Notes: generated from the sequence alone by a model not told the origin. A stretch of DNA of 64,000 nucleotides from Tetragenococcus halophilus (GCF_021474685.1 NZ_JAKEIT010000010.1:1-64000); one strand, 5' to 3'; positions 45,925 to 55,231 are shown, counted from the first letter of the stretch. Program-made: numbers and translations.

Positions 45925-47760
45925 GTGGCGAGAATTCCGCAACAAGTGATTGATGACGTTCGTGAGAAAACGAATGTCGTTGATGTTATTGGTCAATATG
46001 TGCAACTGAAAAAGTCTGGCAGTAAAAATTATTCGGGCCTTTGTCCATTTCATAATGAAAAAACACCATCGTTTTCTGTTGCTGAAGATAAGCAGTTTTA
46101 TTATTGTTTTGGTTGCGGTCGTGGTGGCAATGTTTTTTCTTTTATTCAAGAGATTGAAGGACTTTCTTTTGTTGAGTCCGTCATAAAAGTGGCTGAATTA
46201 GAAGGTATTGAAGTTGCGGAAAAGTATCAAGATGTTTCAGGTGAAAATGAGGTAAATTCCAAGCAACAACAATTGATTCAAATGCATGAAAAAGCAGCTG
46301 AAGTTTATCATCATATGTTGGTGAATACTGCTGCAGGTGAAGCAGCCCTCGATTATTTGCATAAAAGAGGCTTGGATGATCAGTTAATAGAAGAATTTAA
46401 TATCGGTTTTGCTCCTAATCAACGTGATTTTTTGTCTCGTGTTTTTCAAAATGAGTCATTAAATACAGAAGCTTTCCCTGAAACTGGGTTATTTGTAGAA
46501 CGTGAAAATGGAGATTTAGCCGATCGTTTTTATCAGCGAATCATGTTTCCTATTCGTAATTATCAAGGAAAGACTGTTGGATTTTCGGGTCGTTTTTTTG
46601 CAACTGAAGATTTTGATGATAAAGAACAGCCAAAGTATTTAAATTCACCTGAAACAACGCTGTTTAACAAACGTGAAATTTTATTTAACTTTGATAAGGC
46701 ACGTAGTAGTATACGTAAAAACGGTACAGTTTACTTATTTGAAGGATTTATGGATGTACTCGCAGCTTATCGTTCAGGAGCAACAAACGGTATTGCTTCA
46801 ATGGGAACTAGTTTAACAAACGAGCAAATTGCTGCAGTGACCCGTCTCGCACAAGAGTTAGTTCTTTGCTATGACGGTGATGAAGCCGGTGTTGCTGCAA
46901 CAGATCGAGCGATCGGTCATTTACAAGAATCAAGTCACATTGATCTATCAGTGATAAGCGTTCCAGAAAAACTCGACCCAGATGAATATGTTAAAAAATA
47001 TGGGCAAGAGGCCTTTATGAAGTTACTTGAGCACGGGAAAGAAACTGTGTTTTCTTTTAAAATGCGTTATCGACGTATGAATAAAAATATGTCAAACGAA
47101 AAAGAACAAGTTGACTATGTACAAGAGTTACTTCATGACTTATTAAATGTGGATTCTTTGATTGAGCAGGACCGATATTTAACACAGTTGTCTACGGAAT
47201 TTCAGATTTCTAGAGAAACTTTACAACAGCAGTTACGTGATTTAAGACAACAACAAAGAAATAAAAAACAGTCATCTAAGCAAACAGAAGCTCTCCCTGT
47301 TCAAGAGGTGTCTCAAAGTTTACAAAAAAAGACGCAAGTACAAAAAGCAGAGGAATTATTACTATATCGTTTGTTTAATGATGAAACACTCAATCAGCGT
47401 TTTAAACAGGCGCAAGTCACATTTGTTCATGAAATTTATCAAGAGCTATATATGCTTTTTGATGCTTATATAGAAAGCGAAGGTGAATTTGTTATAGCAA
47501 AGTTTTTGGATTTTCTAAAAGATGACAAGCGAATGCGCAATGTTGTTAGTACAATTGCTAGTTTAGATGTGCCAGAAGAAGGAAGTCAACAAGAATTTGA
47601 AGACTTACTGACAGTCATACAGTCGTCAAGTCTGGTAGAAGAAATTAAAGACAAAAGAATTAGACAGCAAGAAGCTAGTCAAAAAGGTAATCAACAATTA
47701 GAATTAGATTTAGCGGTTGAAATTATCAATCTTACTAAAAAGTTAAAGCAAGCCAAGTAG
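45925..47760 (+). CDS. dnaG: DNA primase DnaG
   Basis: A 611-aa primase making RNA primers at the replication fork. The start is GTG 45925 after AGGGGGTGAG. Residues 1-100 hold the zinc-binding domain (CPFHNEKTPSF and FYYCFGCGRGGNVFSFI; ligands C, H, C, C). About 110-365 form the TOPRIM polymerase core (LFEGFMDVLAAYRSG, CYDGDEAG), and about 430-611 the helicase-binding domain. It forms the usual macromolecular synthesis operon with rpoD. Confidence 0.95.
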   Translation: MARIPQQVIDDVREKTNVVDVIGQYVQLKKSGSKNYSGLCPFHNEKTPSFSVAEDKQFYYCFGCGRGGNVFSFIQEIEGLSFVESVIKVAELEGIEVAEKYQDVSGENEVNSKQQQLIQMHEKAAEVYHHMLVNTAAGEAALDYLHKRGLDDQLIEEFNIGFAPNQRDFLSRVFQNESLNTEAFPETGLFVERENGDLADRFYQRIMFPIRNYQGKTVGFSGRFFATEDFDDKEQPKYLNSPETTLFNKREILFNFDKARSSIRKNGTVYLFEGFMDVLAAYRSGATNGIASMGTSLTNEQIAAVTRLAQELVLCYDGDEAGVAATDRAIGHLQESSHIDLSVISVPEKLDPDEYVKKYGQEAFMKLLEHGKETVFSFKMRYRRMNKNMSNEKEQVDYVQELLHDLLNVDSLIEQDRYLTQLSTEFQISRETLQQQLRDLRQQQRNKKQSSKQTEALPVQEVSQSLQKKTQVQKAEELLLYRLFNDETLNQRFKQAQVTFVHEIYQELYMLFDAYIESEGEFVIAKFLDFLKDDKRMRNVVSTIASLDVPEEGSQQEFEDLLTVIQSSSLVEEIKDKRIRQQEASQKGNQQLELDLAVEIINLTKKLKQAK

Positions 47761-47784
47761 CAGCATCGAAGGAGGACTTCTTTT

Positions 47785-48891
47785 ATGGCAGAAGAAACAA
47801 AAGTTAAATACGAAACAGCGGTTAAGGATTTTATTAAGCAAAACAAAACAAAGGGACAAGTCGTTTATGATGAATTATCTAATGCCTTAGCTACCCCTTA
47901 TTCATTGGGCGCTGAAGGTATGGATAAACTGATTCAACAAGTAGAAGATGCAGGGATCAGTGTGGTAGACGAAAACGGTGAACCTTCATTACGAAGCTTA
48001 AAAACTACTGAAAAAGTGGAAAAAGAAAAACCTAGAGATGATTTATCAGCTCCCACAGGTGTAAAAATTAATGACCCTGTTCGTATGTACTTGAAAGAAA
48101 TTGGCCGTGTTTCATTATTAACAGCTGAAGAAGAAGTTGATCTAGCCCTAAAAATCGAAGAAGGCGATCAAGAAGCAAAACAACGTTTAGCAGAAGCCAA
48201 CCTTCGTTTAGTTGTTAGTATTGCAAAACGTTATGTAGGACGTGGCATGCAATTTCTTGATTTGATTCAAGAAGGTAACATGGGCTTGATGAAAGCTGTA
48301 GAAAAATTTGATTATCGTAAAGGATTTAAATTTTCAACCTATGCAACTTGGTGGATTCGTCAAGCTATTACGCGGGCAATCGCGGACCAAGCAAGAACAA
48401 TTCGTATCCCAGTTCATATGGTAGAAACGATCAATAAATTGATTCGTATTCAACGTCAATTATTACAAGACTTAGGTCGCGAACCAATGCCAGAAGAAAT
48501 TGGTGCGGAAATGGATTTGCCAACGGAAAAAGTTCGAGAAATACTAAAAATCGCACAAGAACCAGTTTCCTTGGAAACACCAATCGGTGAAGAAGATGAC
48601 TCTCACTTGGGAGATTTTATCGAAGACCAAGAAGCAACAAGCCCTTCTGATCATGCGGCATATGAGTTGTTAAAAGAACAGTTGGAAGACGTTTTAGATA
48701 CGTTAACTGACCGAGAGGAAAATGTTTTGCGTTTGCGTTTTGGGATTGATGATGGACGTACACGTACATTAGAAGAAGTAGGCAGAGTATTTGGCGTGAC
48801 ACGCGAAAGAATCCGTCAAATCGAAGCAAAAGCTTTACGTAAATTACGTCACCCATCTCGTTCAAAACAATTGAAAGATTTTCTAGAATAA
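47785..48891 (+). CDS. rpoD: RNA polymerase primary sigma factor RpoD (SigA)
   Basis: A 368-aa primary sigma factor. Region 1.1 (about 1-75) is present, region 1.2/2 begins [21 protein letters not shown], region 2 has the -10-binding segment [22 protein letters not shown], region 3 follows, and region 4 ends with [20 protein letters not shown] for -35 recognition. It drives the TTGACA/TATAAT promoters noted elsewhere in the window. RBS GAAGGAGG precedes the ATG. Confidence 0.96.
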   Translation: MAEETKVKYETAVKDFIKQNKTKGQVVYDELSNALATPYSLGAEGMDKLIQQVEDAGISVVDENGEPSLRSLKTTEKVEKEKPRDDLSAPTGVKINDPVRMYLKEIGRVSLLTAEEEVDLALKIEEGDQEAKQRLAEANLRLVVSIAKRYVGRGMQFLDLIQEGNMGLMKAVEKFDYRKGFKFSTYATWWIRQAITRAIADQARTIRIPVHMVETINKLIRIQRQLLQDLGREPMPEEIGAEMDLPTEKVREILKIAQEPVSLETPIGEEDDSHLGDFIEDQEATSPSDHAAYELLKEQLEDVLDTLTDREENVLRLRFGIDDGRTRTLEEVGRVFGVTRERIRQIEAKALRKLRHPSRSKQLKDFLE

Positions 48892-48896
48892 TAAGT

Positions 48897-48938
48897 AAAG
48901 ACTTTTAAAAGCTTGTTAGGCTTTTAAAAGTCTTTTTT
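48897..48938 (+). terminator. Terminator of the dnaG-rpoD operon
   Basis: A 16-bp perfect stem (48897-48912 with 48920-48935) followed by a T-run, just after rpoD. Confidence 0.88.
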
Positions 48939-48958
48939 TTATGATAAAAAAGAAAACT

Positions 48959-49040
48959 AATGTTGAACGAGTAACGATAGCTCAAAAAAAGTGAAATCAA
49001 TGATGAAAGAATAGCAATAGCTCGTAGAAAATGAAAATAA
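48959..49040 (+). repeat. Imperfect 40-base tandem repeat
   Basis: Two adjacent copies of about 40 bases (48959-48998 and 48999-49039) share the pattern AATG-TGAA-GA-TA-C-ATAGCTC. Identity is roughly 70 percent by eye. It lies in the gap before azlC; no gene or RNA is evident in it. Confidence 0.45.
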
Positions 49041-49120
49041 GCAGAAATCCTCTTGTTTATCCTCTTTAGTTTCGATATGATGTTAAGAAAATAAAGGCTA
49101 AAACTAGAAAGGGCATTTTT

Positions 49121-49828
49121 ATGGAAGAAGTGAAATATGAAACTTTTGTAGATGGGATGAAAGCTTGTGTACCTACGATTTTAGGTTATCTGGGAATCGG
49201 CTTTGCTTTAGGTGTTGTAGGCAAAGGTGTTGGTTTATCTGTTTTTGCTATTTTTTTAATGTCTGTCATTGTTTATGCTGGCAGTGCGCAATTTATCATT
49301 TGTGGTTTAATAGCAATTCAGGCGCCTATTACTTCCATTATTGCTACGGTCTTTTTAGTAAATCTTAGGCATTTTTTGATGAGCCTTTCGGTGGCTCCGT
49401 ATTTTCGCCAAGCTTCGTTATTGGAAAATGTCGGCATCGGTACATTACTAACAGATGAGTCTTACGGCGTTTTGACAATGGCATTAAAAAGAATGGGAAA
49501 AGTAAGCGTTGCTTGGACAAATGGATTAAATATTTGTGCTTATTTGACGTGGATTGTCGCAACTGTACTGGGAGGCTTATTAGGAAACTTTATCCCAGAA
49601 CCAGAGATTTTTGGGTTAGATTTTGCCTTAGTGGCAATGTTTTTAGGCCTTTTTTTATTTCAAGTGGAACTACCACTAAAGACTAAAACTAAACAAACTT
49701 TGCTTGTTCTATTGAGTGTCATTCTAGTATTATATATATTGATGTGGTTGACAACTCCTGAAATTGCAGTGATTGTTTCGGCTCTTGTAGGCTGCTTGGT
49801 GGGGGTGATAACACATGATAAGTACTGA
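49121..49828 (+). CDS. azlC: Branched-chain amino acid exporter AzlC
   Basis: A 235-aa membrane protein with about seven hydrophobic segments. The family motifs GYLGIGFALGVVGKGVGLS, FVYAGSAQFI-like VYAGSAQFIICGL and VNLRHFLMSLSVAPYF are clear. With AzlD it forms an exporter of branched-chain amino acids such as azaleucine in the AzlC/YgaZ family. It overlaps azlD by 14 bases, indicating translational coupling. Confidence 0.9.
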   Translation: MEEVKYETFVDGMKACVPTILGYLGIGFALGVVGKGVGLSVFAIFLMSVIVYAGSAQFIICGLIAIQAPITSIIATVFLVNLRHFLMSLSVAPYFRQASLLENVGIGTLLTDESYGVLTMALKRMGKVSVAWTNGLNICAYLTWIVATVLGGLLGNFIPEPEIFGLDFALVAMFLGLFLFQVELPLKTKTKQTLLVLLSVILVLYILMWLTTPEIAVIVSALVGCLVGVITHDKY

Positions 49829-50138
49829 ATATTTGTATTTGATGCTAGGTTGTTTTGTCGTTACCTGGATACCTCGAATTTTACCATTTGCTTTTGCCAA
49901 AAAAATGCACTTTCCAGAAAAGTTCCGTTTGTTTCTTGATTATCTGCCATTGTGTATTTTGACGGCTTTACTCGTTCAAAACTTATTAAGTGTCCCCTCA
50001 GGTAAAGCGCCTATATTAAATATTCAAGAAGCAATTGCATGTATTCCTGCTTTAATCGTGGGGATTTATACAAAAGATTTGATGAAAATCGTTGTCACAG
50101 GTATTATAGCAATAGCACTTATTCGTTTTTTTGTTTAA
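49815..50138 (+). CDS. azlD: AzlD small subunit of the amino acid exporter
   Basis: A 107-aa small membrane protein with about four hydrophobic segments. LGCFVVTWIPRILPFAFAKKMHFPEKFRLFLDYLPLCILTALLV carries the AzlD signature (T-x-x-PR near the start, Y-L-P-x-x-x-x-A-x-L). It works only with AzlC, whose end it overlaps. Confidence 0.88.
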   Translation: MISTEYLYLMLGCFVVTWIPRILPFAFAKKMHFPEKFRLFLDYLPLCILTALLVQNLLSVPSGKAPILNIQEAIACIPALIVGIYTKDLMKIVVTGIIAIALIRFFV

Positions 50139-50153
50139 AGGAGAAAAAATTTT

Positions 50154-51017
50154 ATGAATGAATTACTTGCAACTGTTTTTACTGGTATCGTTACTGATGA
50201 AAATGAAGATCATTACTTTGTCCAAAAAAACGGTCAAACTTTTAAGTTAAATAAAGAAGAAGGAAATCATACTTTAGGAGAAGCAGTTGAAGGCTTTGGT
50301 TATTTGAATCAAAAAAAGGAAGCCTCTTTTACTACTGAGATCCCTAAAATTAGAAAGGGACATTATGCTTTTGCGCCAGTGACTGATGTGCGCCGTAATT
50401 TAGGGGTATTTGTTGATATTGGCTTACCCGATAAGGAGATTGCTGTTTCTTTAGATGAACTTCCTACAATGCACGAGCTATGGCCAAAAAAAGGTGATCG
50501 CTTGATGATTGCTTTAAGTGTTGATAAAAAAGATCGTATTTGGGCGTCTTTAGCAGAGGATAAGAACTTTCAATCATTGAAAAAAGCAGCGAATGAAAAT
50601 ATGCATAACAAAGATATTTCAGGTACAGTTTATCGTCCCAAAATCGTTGGTACTTACTTGCTAACAGATGATTATTATATAGGTTTTGTTCACCCTTCTG
50701 AAAGATATATGGAACCCCGCTTAGGAGAACATGTTTCAGGTCGGGTCATTGGTGTGCGACCAGATGGCGTATTAAATATCTCGCTAAAACCTAGAGCTTA
50801 TGAAGCGATCCCTGATGATGCAGCAATGATCTATGCTTATTTAAAACAAAGACCTGGACAAGAAATGCCTTATACAAACAAAACGCCTCCAGAAGATATT
50901 AAGCAATTATTTGGTATTAGTAAAGCACAATTTAAACGTGCGTTAGGACATTTGATGAAACAAGGTTTAATTGTACAAGAAGAAGGTCTAACAAAAATGA
51001 CACAAAATTCTAATTGA
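50154..51017 (+). CDS. cvfB: S1 RNA-binding domain protein CvfB
   Basis: A 287-aa protein related to the conserved virulence factor B / YitL. It has several S1-like OB folds (about 8-60, 70-135 and 145-215; note VTDVRRNLGVFVDIGLPDKEIAVSLDELP) and a C-terminal winged helix (about 225-285, GISKAQFKRALGHLMKQGLI). Such proteins bind RNA and affect expression of many genes in staphylococci. The RBS AAAGGAG precedes the ATG. Whether it regulates virulence here is unknown. Confidence 0.85.
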   Translation: MNELLATVFTGIVTDENEDHYFVQKNGQTFKLNKEEGNHTLGEAVEGFGYLNQKKEASFTTEIPKIRKGHYAFAPVTDVRRNLGVFVDIGLPDKEIAVSLDELPTMHELWPKKGDRLMIALSVDKKDRIWASLAEDKNFQSLKKAANENMHNKDISGTVYRPKIVGTYLLTDDYYIGFVHPSERYMEPRLGEHVSGRVIGVRPDGVLNISLKPRAYEAIPDDAAMIYAYLKQRPGQEMPYTNKTPPEDIKQLFGISKAQFKRALGHLMKQGLIVQEEGLTKMTQNSN

Positions 51018-51087
51018 GAACGCTTGTTTATTTTCTCTTTCTATTTTATACTTATTTTAAAGTTTCACTAGCTAATTTGTTTTTAGA

Positions 51088-51102
51088 TTATAATAATTAT
51101 AA
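51088..51102 (+). promoter_or_regulatory. Perfect Per box in the fur promoter
   Basis: TTATAATAATTATAA is an exact match to the PerR consensus TTATAATNATTATAA, 16 bases before the fur start. The Fur consensus differs at the second and fourteenth bases. A PerR-type repressor, encoded elsewhere, is therefore the likely controller. Confidence 0.7.
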
Positions 51103-51117
51103 ATAGTGGAGGTTATT

Positions 51118-51576
51118 ATGAGTACCGTAGAAACATTGAAAAAGACCAAAAAACAACTTCATGAATCAGGATTTAAACTGACGCCGCAAAGAGAAGCGAC
51201 TTTACTTGTTTTGTTAGAAAACGAAAAAGATCATTTATCAGCAGAAGAAATTTTTTTCTTTGTTAAACAAAAAAATCCAGATATCGGTTTAGCTACGGTA
51301 TACCGAACACTAGATATCTTAGTTGATCTAAAGATCGTAGATAAAATTAGTTTTGACGATGGTGTTGCGCGTTATGACCTTAGAAAAGAAGGAGCTAAAC
51401 ATTTTCATCATCACTTGCTCTGCCTTGAATGTGGAAATATTGAAGAAATTAATGAAGATCTATTAGGAAATGTGGAAGAAATTGTTGAAAAGAATTTTCA
51501 TTTTGTTGTAAAAGATCATCGCCTTACTTTTCATGGAATATGTCAAAATTGTCAAAATAAAGCTAAAGAAAGCTGA
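51118..51576 (+). CDS. fur: Ferric uptake regulator Fur
   Basis: A 152-aa Fur-family protein. ATG 51118 follows GTGGAGG at 7 bases. The winged HTH (LTPQREATLLVLLENEKDHLSAEEIFF, then PDIGLATVYRTLDIL) precedes the metal domain with HHHLLCLECG (CxxC) and a second CQNC near the C-terminus, the structural zinc site. The sequence resembles the enterococcal Fur more than PerR, from memory. In the presence of Fe(II) it should repress iron uptake genes. Its own promoter carries a perfect Per box. Confidence 0.85.
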   Translation: MSTVETLKKTKKQLHESGFKLTPQREATLLVLLENEKDHLSAEEIFFFVKQKNPDIGLATVYRTLDILVDLKIVDKISFDDGVARYDLRKEGAKHFHHHLLCLECGNIEEINEDLLGNVEEIVEKNFHFVVKDHRLTFHGICQNCQNKAKES

Positions 51577-51598
51577 TATTCAGCTTTCTTTCTTTTTT
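51567..51598 (+). terminator. Terminator overlapping the end of fur
   Basis: AAGAAAGCTGA (51567-51577) pairs with TCAGCTTTCTT, followed by T residues; the stop codon lies within the stem. Confidence 0.75.
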
Positions 51599-51603
51599 GC
51601 TGT

Positions 51604-51855
51604 GAATCACTATGATTCAGCGTCCGAAGGGAGCTGAGAGTAGCTGATGAACAGTACTAGGGCGAGCGAAAGCGAGGCGTAGTAACCGTACTTCCCGAAT
51701 CACAGCGATTCAGCGACCGAAGGAAGCTGAAAGTAGATCCTTCAAGGACTTAGCGACTTGTCGCTTAGACCTTGATGAGATCGAAGCGTAAGCGAAGTGA
51801 TGAACAGTACTAGGGCGAGCGAAAGCGAGGCGTACTAACCTTACTCTCTGAATAA
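51604..51855 (+). repeat. Duplicated GC-richer repeat between fur and xerD
   Basis: Two blocks repeat. Block A (51605-51644 and 51697-51736, near-identical, GATTCAGCG...CCGAAGG...AGCTGA) and block B (51645-51692 and 51798-51845, 48 bases, three mismatches by eye; GGGCGAGCGAAAGCGAGGCG). The stretch has many GCGA/TCGC-rich hairpins and is clearly richer in GC than its flanks. There is no gene in it. It may be a dispersed intergenic repeat family; the window holds only this one locus. Confidence 0.75.
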
Positions 51856-51982
51856 GGTTTACGTCTAATGTAATTTTATTTGAAGATGAAACATACAAAG
51901 TGATAATTTTTTGCTAAATTGATTGCAGTTTCGCTTTGTTTTGTGAGATAATTCAAAAGCAAACTGAGAAGGTGGGAAATCA

Positions 51983-52873
51983 ATGGATGAACAAGTAACA
52001 GATTATTTACACTACCTTTTGATCGAACGAGGTCTTTCTAGTAATACTAGGAAGAGTTACCAGCGAGATTTAGAGCAGTATCTTGCATTTCTACATGAAA
52101 AAAAGATTACGGATTGGCAAAATGTGGATCGCTATACGATTGTTTCTTTTTTGCAGTTTTTACAAAATGAAAAAAAATCTGCAGCTACCCTAACTCGTAT
52201 GGTAACCAGTTTACGGCGCTTTCATCAATTTCTTAGACAAGAGCGCTATACTGATCATGATCCTATGCAGCATATTGATTCACCTAAAAAAACGCAGAAA
52301 CTACCTGATACACTAAGTCTTAGCGAAGTGGAACGCTTAATTGAGGCACCGGACACCAAAAAAGTATTAGGTATAAGAGATCGTACAATTTTAGAAGTGA
52401 TGTATGCAACAGGACTACGTGTAAGTGAACTAATTGGTTTAAAATTAAATGATTTGCACTTGGCCATGGGATTAATGCAGACTACAGGAAAGGGCGATAA
52501 AGAGCGAATTGTACCGTTAGGTGATATGGCGATTCATTGGTTAGAAACTTACTTGGAAGAAGCACGGCCAATATTGTGCCAAAAACATCCTGAAGAGGAG
52601 TATTTATTTGTGAATGGGCATGGAACAAGTCTTTCTCGTCAAGGGGTTTGGAAAAACTTAAAAGCCTTGGTCTTAAAGGCAGGAATTATGAAAAACGTTA
52701 CGCCTCATACTTTGCGCCATAGTTTTGCTACTCATTTATTGGAAAATGGCGCAGATCTTCGGACTGTTCAAGAACTTTTAGGTCATGCGGATATTTCTAC
52801 AACTCAAATCTATACACACATCACCAAAAAACGAATGGCTGAGGTGTACAAACAATATTTCCCCCGTGCTTGA
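51983..52873 (+). CDS. xerD: Site-specific tyrosine recombinase XerD
   Basis: A 296-aa chromosome dimer resolution recombinase. The N-terminal SAM-like domain (1-95) precedes the catalytic domain with R in MYATGLRVSELIGL, K in TTGKGDKERIVPLG, HTLRHSFATHLL (H-x-x-R), LGHADISTTQIY and the nucleophile in IYTHIT. Its position right before scpA-scpB is the usual one in Firmicutes. It should act with a partner (XerC/CodV) at dif. Confidence 0.93.
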   Translation: MDEQVTDYLHYLLIERGLSSNTRKSYQRDLEQYLAFLHEKKITDWQNVDRYTIVSFLQFLQNEKKSAATLTRMVTSLRRFHQFLRQERYTDHDPMQHIDSPKKTQKLPDTLSLSEVERLIEAPDTKKVLGIRDRTILEVMYATGLRVSELIGLKLNDLHLAMGLMQTTGKGDKERIVPLGDMAIHWLETYLEEARPILCQKHPEEEYLFVNGHGTSLSRQGVWKNLKALVLKAGIMKNVTPHTLRHSFATHLLENGADLRTVQELLGHADISTTQIYTHITKKRMAEVYKQYFPRA

Positions 52874-52911
52874 ATAGTTAAATGTATAAAGATAATGGAT
52901 GAGGAGCAATC

Positions 52912-53679
52912 ATGGAAGAGATTAAAGTGAAATTGGATGTATTTGAAGGACCTTTGGATTTATTATTACATTTGATTAAAACATTAGAAATAGATATTTA
53001 CGATATCCCGATTGCACAAGTTACTGATCAGTATATGAATTATATTCATGCAATGGAAAGTTCGCAACTGGAAGTGGCAGGAGACTATCTTGTGATGGCA
53101 GCTACATTAATGTCTATCAAAAGTCAGATGCTTTTGCCTAAACAAGAATTGGAGGACGATGAGGATACTTATAAAGAAGATCCTCGAGAAAGCTTAGTTG
53201 CGCAATTACTGGAATATCGAAAATACAAATATGCAGCTGGGCAACTTTCAGAAAAAGCTGAAGAACGAAGTCATTACTTTACCAAAGAACCTATGGATAT
53301 GGATGAATACAAAGACGAGGATACATCGCTTGAGGCAAATCAATTTAATACGATCGATTTATACCTAGCTTTTCAATCTATGCTAGAAAAAAAGAAGAAA
53401 AGAAAAGTGCTTAAAACAACGATCGCTGCGGATGAAACGAGTATTGATGAAAAAATACGTACAATCGAGACACAATTGTATCAACGAAAAAATGCGCGTG
53501 GCGGTTGTTTATTGGATAGCTTTATGGATAATTTTGAAACAAGTGAAATTGTAGTGACATTTATTGCATTGTTAGAATTAGTTAAGAGCCGAAAAGTCAA
53601 TGTGACGCAAAATGTTAATTACAAAGACATCCTGCTTTATCCAGTGTATGAAGATGAAGGAGGGCGTTTAAATGGATAA
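52912..53679 (+). CDS. scpA: Segregation and condensation protein ScpA
   Basis: A 255-aa kleisin subunit that bridges SMC heads. The N-terminal signature IKVKLDVFEGPLDLLLHLIKTLEIDIYDIPI is conserved, the middle is acidic (DDEDTYKEDPRE), and the C-terminal winged helix ends EIVVTFIALLELVKSRKVNVTQ. It overlaps scpB by 8 bases. Confidence 0.95.
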   Translation: MEEIKVKLDVFEGPLDLLLHLIKTLEIDIYDIPIAQVTDQYMNYIHAMESSQLEVAGDYLVMAATLMSIKSQMLLPKQELEDDEDTYKEDPRESLVAQLLEYRKYKYAAGQLSEKAEERSHYFTKEPMDMDEYKDEDTSLEANQFNTIDLYLAFQSMLEKKKKRKVLKTTIAADETSIDEKIRTIETQLYQRKNARGGCLLDSFMDNFETSEIVVTFIALLELVKSRKVNVTQNVNYKDILLYPVYEDEGGRLNG

Positions 53680-54262
53680 TATGGGGAAATTAGAAGCTTT
53701 GCTTTTTGCAGCAGGTGATGAAGGGGTTCGTTTAGAAGAATTAAGTTTTCTGATTAATCAGCCGGCGTCTAAAGTTTATCAGTTAATTCAGACATTAAAC
53801 GAAAAATATCAAGATGACCACAGTTCTTCTTTAAATGTTCTTGAGTTAGGCAATCATTTTGTTTTAACGGCTAAAAAAGAGTATGCGCCAATTTTAAAAG
53901 AATACGCTAAATCTCCGATAGCTAATCGTCTTTCCCAGGCAGCACTTGAAACTTTGTCGATTATTGCTTATAAACAACCTATCACTCGTATGGAAGTAGA
54001 TGATATAAGAGGTGTGCAATCTTCTGGATCTGTACAAAAATTAGCAACTAATCGTCTAGTTGAAGAAAAAGGACGGGTGGAAGGTCCAGGTAGAGCTATT
54101 TTGTATGGGACCACGGAATATTTTATGGATTATTTCGGATTAAAATCCATGGAGGAATTACCGGATATTCAAGCGATGGAAGAAGAGTTATCAGCTGATA
54201 TACCACTGGATTTATATGCCGATCGTTACGAAGAACCAACCGAAGAAAAAGGAGATAATTAA
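53672..54262 (+). CDS. scpB: Segregation and condensation protein ScpB
   Basis: A 196-aa protein with tandem winged helices (1-80, LEALLFAAGDEGVRLEELSFL; 85-165, LSQAALETLSIIAYKQPITRMEVDDIRGVQSSG). It forms the SMC-ScpA-ScpB condensin. The start overlaps scpA, indicating coupled translation, and the gene abuts rluB with no gap. Confidence 0.95.
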   Translation: MDNMGKLEALLFAAGDEGVRLEELSFLINQPASKVYQLIQTLNEKYQDDHSSSLNVLELGNHFVLTAKKEYAPILKEYAKSPIANRLSQAALETLSIIAYKQPITRMEVDDIRGVQSSGSVQKLATNRLVEEKGRVEGPGRAILYGTTEYFMDYFGLKSMEELPDIQAMEEELSADIPLDLYADRYEEPTEEKGDN

Positions 54263-54985
54263 ATGCAACGATTACAAAAAGTGATTGCTCATGCTGGTAT
54301 TGCTTCTAGAAGAAAAGCAGAGGAGTATATTACACAAGGACGTGTGAAAGTTAACGGAGAAGTGGTCAAAGAATTAGGCGTTCAGGTAGCTAAAAAAGAC
54401 CAAGTTGAAGTTGACCAAGTACCTATCTACCAAGAAGAACCTGTTTACTTTATGTTTTATAAACCACGGGGCGTTATTTCTGCGGCTTCAGATGATAAAA
54501 ATCGTACGGTTGTCACAGATTACTTTACAGAAGTAAAAGAACGGATTTATCCGATCGGCCGCTTGGATTATAATACTTCTGGATTGTTGCTTTTGACAAA
54601 TGACGGTGATTTTTCCCAAAAGTTAATGCATCCCAAATATGAGATAGATAAAGTCTATGTTGCTAAAGTAAGTGGCGTTGCAACAAACAAAAAATTATCA
54701 CCTCTTACCAAAAAAATGCATATTGAAGGGAAAACGTTAGCTCCAGCAAAATTTGAAATTTTATCAACGGATAAAAAAGCACAAACGAGTATTGTTCAAT
54801 TGACCATTCATGAAGGTCGCAATCACCAAGTGAAAAATATGTTAAAAGCTTGTGGTTTTCCAGTTGAAAAATTAAAACGTGAACGTTATGGGCATCTGAC
54901 ACTAGAAAATTTACAAGTTGGCAAATACCGTGAATTGAATAAAAATGATGTTAATCGATTAATTGAAGAAACAAAAATAAAATAG
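54263..54985 (+). CDS. rluB: 23S rRNA pseudouridine synthase RluB
   Basis: A 240-aa pseudouridine synthase. The N-terminal S4 RNA-binding domain (residues 1-60, RLQKVIAHAGIASRRKAEEYI) precedes the catalytic domain with GRLDYNTSGLLLLTNDGD, which contains the catalytic aspartate (D in RLDY). It modifies 23S rRNA near position 2605. It is the end of the scp cluster. Confidence 0.92.
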   Translation: MQRLQKVIAHAGIASRRKAEEYITQGRVKVNGEVVKELGVQVAKKDQVEVDQVPIYQEEPVYFMFYKPRGVISAASDDKNRTVVTDYFTEVKERIYPIGRLDYNTSGLLLLTNDGDFSQKLMHPKYEIDKVYVAKVSGVATNKKLSPLTKKMHIEGKTLAPAKFEILSTDKKAQTSIVQLTIHEGRNHQVKNMLKACGFPVEKLKRERYGHLTLENLQVGKYRELNKNDVNRLIEETKIK

Positions 54986-55029
54986 TTGAAATTATTGTTC
55001 GTTCATGTATAATGAAGTTGAAAAAAATA

Positions 55030-55156
55030 ATAAAGGTTCGTCTTCAGGGGCAGGGTGCAATTCCCGACCGGTGGTAAAAGTCCACGAACTGCTTATTACA
55101 AGTGGTTGAATCGGTGCAAATCCGATACCGACAGTACAGTCTGGATAAAGAAGATA
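55030..55156 (+). promoter_or_regulatory. FMN riboswitch (RFN element)
   Basis: The consensus pieces are all present in order: CTTCAGGGGCAGGGTG, AATTCCCGACCGG(T)GGT, AGTCCACGA, GGTTGAATCGGTG, AATCCGATACCGACAGTA, CAGTCTGGATAAAGAAG. It is followed by a terminator at 55192-55230 and then ribU. It should switch ribU off when FMN is plentiful. Confidence 0.95.
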
Positions 55157-55191
55157 GAGCATATTTGGTTTAGCTGACTTTTGTTAGTACA

Positions 55192-55231
55192 AATACTCTA
55201 TTCTCCCTTGGGAAAATAGAGTATTTTTTTA
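55192..55231 (+). terminator. Terminator controlled by the FMN riboswitch
   Basis: A hairpin of 55192-55207 with 55210-55225 plus a T-run lies between the aptamer and ribU, the expected expression platform. Confidence 0.88.

Noticed and set aside
51604-51855. Possible CRISPR array between fur and xerD
   Set aside because: Only two copies of each block, unequal spacing (92 and 153 bases), mismatches between copies, and no cas genes.
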